This document shows, piece after piece, positions 49,251-52,221 of a DNA stretch of 52,221 nucleotides (its first letter is position 1; every line of letters starts with the position of its first letter). The position numbers and the translations under genes were made by a program. The notes under the pieces were generated by a model. The model was not told the DNA's origin. It saw nothing but the letters and a program-made list of their open reading frames with translations, and ran no database searches. Location of the stretch: assembly GCA_001045575.1 (NCBI GenBank), contig LELG01000002.1:1-52221 (forward strand), given 5' to 3'. Source of the DNA: Candidatus Burkholderia pumila (GTDB lineage: Bacteria; Pseudomonadota; Gammaproteobacteria; Burkholderiales; Burkholderiaceae).

Positions 49251-51962
49251 ATGTCCAACAACACCGCATCCGTCGTCGTGATCCGCCGCGAGGACTATAC
49301 GCCACCCGCTTTTCTGATCGAATCTGTCGCGCTGGAGTTCGATCTCGTGCCGGCGCGCACGGTCGTCAGGAACACGATGCGCCTCTCCCGCAACCCCGAC
49401 GCCCGCGCCGATGCGCCGCGCCTCGACCTGATCGGCGAGCAACTGGAGTTCATGAGCGCGTCCATCGACAGCGTCGCCTACACGGACGTGCACACGAGTG
49501 ATAACGGACTTTCCATCGGCAATATTCCGGCGGGCGCGTTTGAACTCGTCATAGAAAGCGTCTGTAATTCGGCGGCAAATACGTCGTTGTCGGGTCTGTA
49601 TGTGTCGAGCGGCAGCTTCTTTACGCAATGCGAGGCAGAGGGCTTCCGCCGCATCACGTATTTCCTGGATCGCCCGGATGTGATGGCCACTTACACCGTC
49701 ACGCTGCGCGCCGACAAGACCGCGTATCCGGTACTGCTATCGAACGGCAATCTGATCGAGGAAGGCGACTTGCGCGATGGCCGTCACTTCGCAAAATGGG
49801 AAGACCCGTTCAAGAAACCGAGCTATCTGTTCGCGCTGGTGGCGGGCAAGTTGGTTTGCATCGAAGAGAAGATCCAGTCCAGGTCGGGTAAGGACAAGCT
49901 GCTGCAAGTGTGGGTCGAACCCGCCGATCTCGACAAGACGCAGCACGCCATGGACTCGCTCATCCACTCGATCCGCTGGGACGAAAAGCGCTTCGGGCTG
50001 GAACTGGATCTGGACCGCTTCATGATCGTCGCGGTGAGCGACTTCAACATGGGCGCGATGGAGAACAAGGGTCTCAATATCTTCAACACGAAGTACGTGC
50101 TGGCGAATCCGGAAACGGCGACGGACATCGACTTCTCCAATATCGAAGCCGTGGTCGGTCACGAGTACTTCCATAACTGGACGGGCAACCGCGTCACCTG
50201 CCGCGACTGGTTCCAGTTGAGCCTGAAGGAAGGCCTGACCGTGTTCCGCGATCAGGAATTCTCCGCCGACATGGCCGCAGGCGATGTTGAAGGGGCGGCG
50301 CGCGCGACTAAGCGCATCGAAGACGTGCGCGTGCTGCGTCAGATGCAGTTCGCCGAAGACGCGGGCCCGATGGCCCATCCGGTGCGACCGGAAAGCTACG
50401 TCGAGGTCAACAATTTCTACACGATGACCGTCTACGAAAAAGGTTCGGAAGTCGTGCGGATGTATCAGACGCTGTTCGGCCGCGACGGCTTCCGGCGCGG
50501 CATGGATCTTTACTTCCAACGCCACGACGGCCAGGCCGTGACCTGCGACGACTTTCGCGCCGCCATGGCCGATGCCAACCACCGCGATCTGTCGCAATTC
50601 GAGCGCTGGTACAGCCAGGCGGGCACGCCGCGCGTCTCCGTGCGCGCGAAGTACGACGCCGCGTCGAAGCGCTACACGCTCACGCTGACGCAGGGTTACG
50701 ACGAGACGTTGGAAACGCCGCGCGAAACGCAGAAGGGACCACTGCTAATTCCGTTTGCCATCGGCCTGATTAGTGCGAATGGCGCGGATCTGCCTTTGCG
50801 CCTCGAAGGTGAGAAGGAGCCGAATGGCACGACGCGCGTGCTCGAATTCACCGAGCGCGAGCAGTCTTTCACTTTCGTCGATGTCAACGAGCCGCCGCCG
50901 CTGCCGTCGCTGCTGCGTAATTTCTCGGCGCCGGTCATCGTCGAATTCGATTATTCGAACGAGCAGCTCGCGTTCCTGCTCGCGCACGACAGCGATCCGT
51001 TCAACCGCTGGGAAGCCGGTCAGCGGCTGGCGACGCGCGAATTGCTGGCGCTAGCCGACCGCGCCGCCAGGGGCGACACGCTAACGCTGGACGATCAAGT
51101 GATCGCCGCTTTCGCCCGCGTGCTCGACGACACGACGCTCACGCCCGCGTTCCGCGAACTTGCGCTGATGCTGCCGTCGGAAAGCTATCTCGCCGAGCAG
51201 ATGTCGGTGTCCGATCCCGCTGCCGTGCATGCCGCGCGCGTGTTCATGAGCTGCCGTCTGGCGACGCAACTGCGCGACAAGTGGCTTGCTACGTACGAGG
51301 CGAATCGCATGCCGGGCGAATATCGTCCGACACCGGAAGACGCGGGCAAGCGCAGTCTGAAGAATCTCGCCCTCGCCTATCTCGCCCAGACGGACAGTCC
51401 CGCCGAAGCGGCCAAGCTCGCTCAGGCGCAATACGATGCCGCGAACAACATGACTGACCGTTCGGCGGCTTTGTCGGCGCTGCTGCTCGCAGGCGCCACG
51501 AAGAACGCCGATCCGACCGTGGCAGACGCCGCGCTCGACGACTTCTATCGCTGCTTCGAGAGCGAGGCGCTTGTCATTGACAAATGGTTCGCGCTTCAGG
51601 CGACGCAGCGTGGCGGTCCGGACCGCAAGGTGATCGAGATCGTGCGCAAACTGATGCAGCATCAGGCATTTAATATCCAGAACCCAAATCGCGCGCGCTC
51701 GCTGATTTTCAGTTTATGCAGCGGAAATCCGGCGCAGTTTCACGCGCCGGACGGCTCCGGCTACGCGTTCTGGGCCGAACAGGTCATCGCGCTCGATGCG
51801 CTCAATCCGCAAGTCGCGGCGCGGCTGGCGCGCGGACTGGAACTTTGGCGCCGCTTCACGCCGCAGTTGCGCGAAAAGATGCATGCGGCTCTGAGCGAGG
51901 TCGCATCGAAAGCGAAGTCGCGCGATGTGCGTGAGGTCGTCGAAAAAGCGCTCGCGGCTTAA
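49251..51962 (+). CDS. pepN: Aminopeptidase N
   Basis: PepN is a cytoplasmic M1 zinc aminopeptidase in the late steps of protein breakdown. From ATG 49251 (MSNNTASVVVIRREDYTPPA) the protein has 903 residues. The substrate motif GAMENKG is at 268-274 and the zinc site HEYFHNW is at 304-310, with the third ligand in SLKEGLTVFRDQEFS. The C-terminal helical domain is complete and ends DVREVVEKALAA. The longer frame back to 49122 has no homology. It is followed by a strong terminator and then the second group II intron. It is intact. Confidence 0.96.
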   Translation: MSNNTASVVVIRREDYTPPAFLIESVALEFDLVPARTVVRNTMRLSRNPDARADAPRLDLIGEQLEFMSASIDSVAYTDVHTSDNGLSIGNIPAGAFELVIESVCNSAANTSLSGLYVSSGSFFTQCEAEGFRRITYFLDRPDVMATYTVTLRADKTAYPVLLSNGNLIEEGDLRDGRHFAKWEDPFKKPSYLFALVAGKLVCIEEKIQSRSGKDKLLQVWVEPADLDKTQHAMDSLIHSIRWDEKRFGLELDLDRFMIVAVSDFNMGAMENKGLNIFNTKYVLANPETATDIDFSNIEAVVGHEYFHNWTGNRVTCRDWFQLSLKEGLTVFRDQEFSADMAAGDVEGAARATKRIEDVRVLRQMQFAEDAGPMAHPVRPESYVEVNNFYTMTVYEKGSEVVRMYQTLFGRDGFRRGMDLYFQRHDGQAVTCDDFRAAMADANHRDLSQFERWYSQAGTPRVSVRAKYDAASKRYTLTLTQGYDETLETPRETQKGPLLIPFAIGLISANGADLPLRLEGEKEPNGTTRVLEFTEREQSFTFVDVNEPPPLPSLLRNFSAPVIVEFDYSNEQLAFLLAHDSDPFNRWEAGQRLATRELLALADRAARGDTLTLDDQVIAAFARVLDDTTLTPAFRELALMLPSESYLAEQMSVSDPAAVHAARVFMSCRLATQLRDKWLATYEANRMPGEYRPTPEDAGKRSLKNLALAYLAQTDSPAEAAKLAQAQYDAANNMTDRSAALSALLLAGATKNADPTVADAALDDFYRCFESEALVIDKWFALQATQRGGPDRKVIEIVRKLMQHQAFNIQNPNRARSLIFSLCSGNPAQFHAPDGSGYAFWAEQVIALDALNPQVAARLARGLELWRRFTPQLREKMHAALSEVASKAKSRDVREVVEKALAA

Positions 51963-52004
51963 GCCCTGATTATTGAGACGTTTTGCGGACGTTTTGGCCC
52001 TATG

Positions 52005-52045
52005 ACGGCCGCCGCGTGTCAAGTGCGCGGCGGCCGTTCTTTTGT
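52005..52045 (+). terminator. Intrinsic terminator of pepN, adjacent to intron insertion
   Basis: ACGGCCGCCGCG (52005-52016) pairs perfectly with CGCGGCGGCCGT (52026-52037) around a nine-base loop, followed by TCTTTTGT. The group II intron begins at once at 52046, so the terminator hairpin is also the probable intron target. Confidence 0.85.
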
Positions 52046-52221
52046 GTGCGCCCAACATGGGCGCACACTCGTGGGTGCAAGTTCCCGCCATAAACTGGTC
52101 ACAGCGAATGAAGCGAAGCGCAACTGCGAAAGGGCGACTGATCGTGGGGAGGAAGCGTGAAGCGAAACTGCGAGCCGATGAACAAGAACCGGATAAAAGG
52201 CGTTGCCGAACAGGGCGAGCG
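52046..52221 (+). mobile_element. Group II intron 5' end, continuing past the window
   Basis: The segment begins GTGCGCCC and forms the same eight-base stem with GGGCGCAC. It repeats GTGGGTGCAAG, GGTCACAGCGAATGAAGCGA and GTGGGGAGGAAGCGTGAA found in the copy at 39913, with scattered differences. It therefore represents a related but separate intron copy. The reading frame of its maturase would lie beyond the window. Whether the copy is complete cannot be seen. Confidence 0.72.

Noticed and set aside
1-52221. CRISPR arrays, tRNA or rRNA genes, insertion sequences with terminal repeats
   Set aside because: I saw no regularly spaced repeats, no convincing cloverleaf or rRNA segments, and no transposase; the only mobile DNA supported is the pair of group II introns.

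Overview
The window looks like a chromosomal piece of a Burkholderia-group betaproteobacterium (Burkholderia, Paraburkholderia or Caballeronia). The evidence is high GC by eye and conserved gene neighbourhoods: miaB-phoH-ybeY-corC-lnt, glyQ-glyS-gmhB-plsC-gloA, grpE-dnaK-dnaJ, hslR-hemH-hrcA/nadK-recN, and glnE-yhdP-nitrilase-tldD. About half of the genes are broken by frameshifts, internal deletions or in-frame stops, while most core housekeeping genes are open. This is the pattern of recent genome decay in a host-restricted lineage. Leaf-nodule Caballeronia symbionts are one known group of this kind, but that placement is inference.

1-3520: a graveyard of accessory genes (glpK, a HAD phosphatase, an MFS transporter, a VOC protein, a LysR regulator). 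3655-10185: the miaB/phoH/ybeY/corC/lnt block; corC and lnt are intact, miaB runs past its usual end into phoH, phoH has one frameshift, and a ChaC-like gene is broken. 10228-11609: a broken TPR-glycosyltransferase. 11911-17582: glyQ and glyS fused in one open frame, then broken gmhB and plsC, an intact YgjP-like metallopeptidase and a broken gloA. 17585-18889: a deletion scar with remnants of a GntR regulator, a galactonate dehydratase and a probable pabB.

18909-26464 (minus strand): the heat-shock block. grpE, dnaK, dnaJ and hemH are intact; a thioredoxin-like gene, hslR and the repressor hrcA are broken. A good sigma-32-type promoter precedes grpE and a weaker one precedes dnaK. 26640-29234: intact nadK and recN. 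29188-32739: a glycosyltransferase-like gene and a broken glnE. 32884-37162: a broken yhdP. 37235-39617: an intact amidase and tldD.

39913-40281 is an internally deleted group II intron. A second related intron begins at 52046 and runs off the window. Both start a few bases after a terminator-like hairpin.

40830-48133 (minus strand) is the most distinctive system: a tightly packed, translationally coupled phosphonate operon. Its order is CDP-alcohol phosphotransferase, 2-oxoglutarate/Fe(II) oxygenase, flippase-like membrane protein, nucleotidyltransferase, PEP mutase fused to a second nucleotidyltransferase, phosphonopyruvate decarboxylase, and 2-aminoethylphosphonate transaminase. Together they could make 2-aminoethylphosphonate, activate it as a CMP ester and attach it to a lipid or other alcohol. 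The carbon-phosphorus core is open, while the oxygenase and flippase carry frameshifts. The window ends with a DUF4136 lipoprotein and pepN.

Several frameshifts sit exactly inside perfect hairpins, suggesting hairpin-templated (quasipalindrome) mutation as one route of decay.
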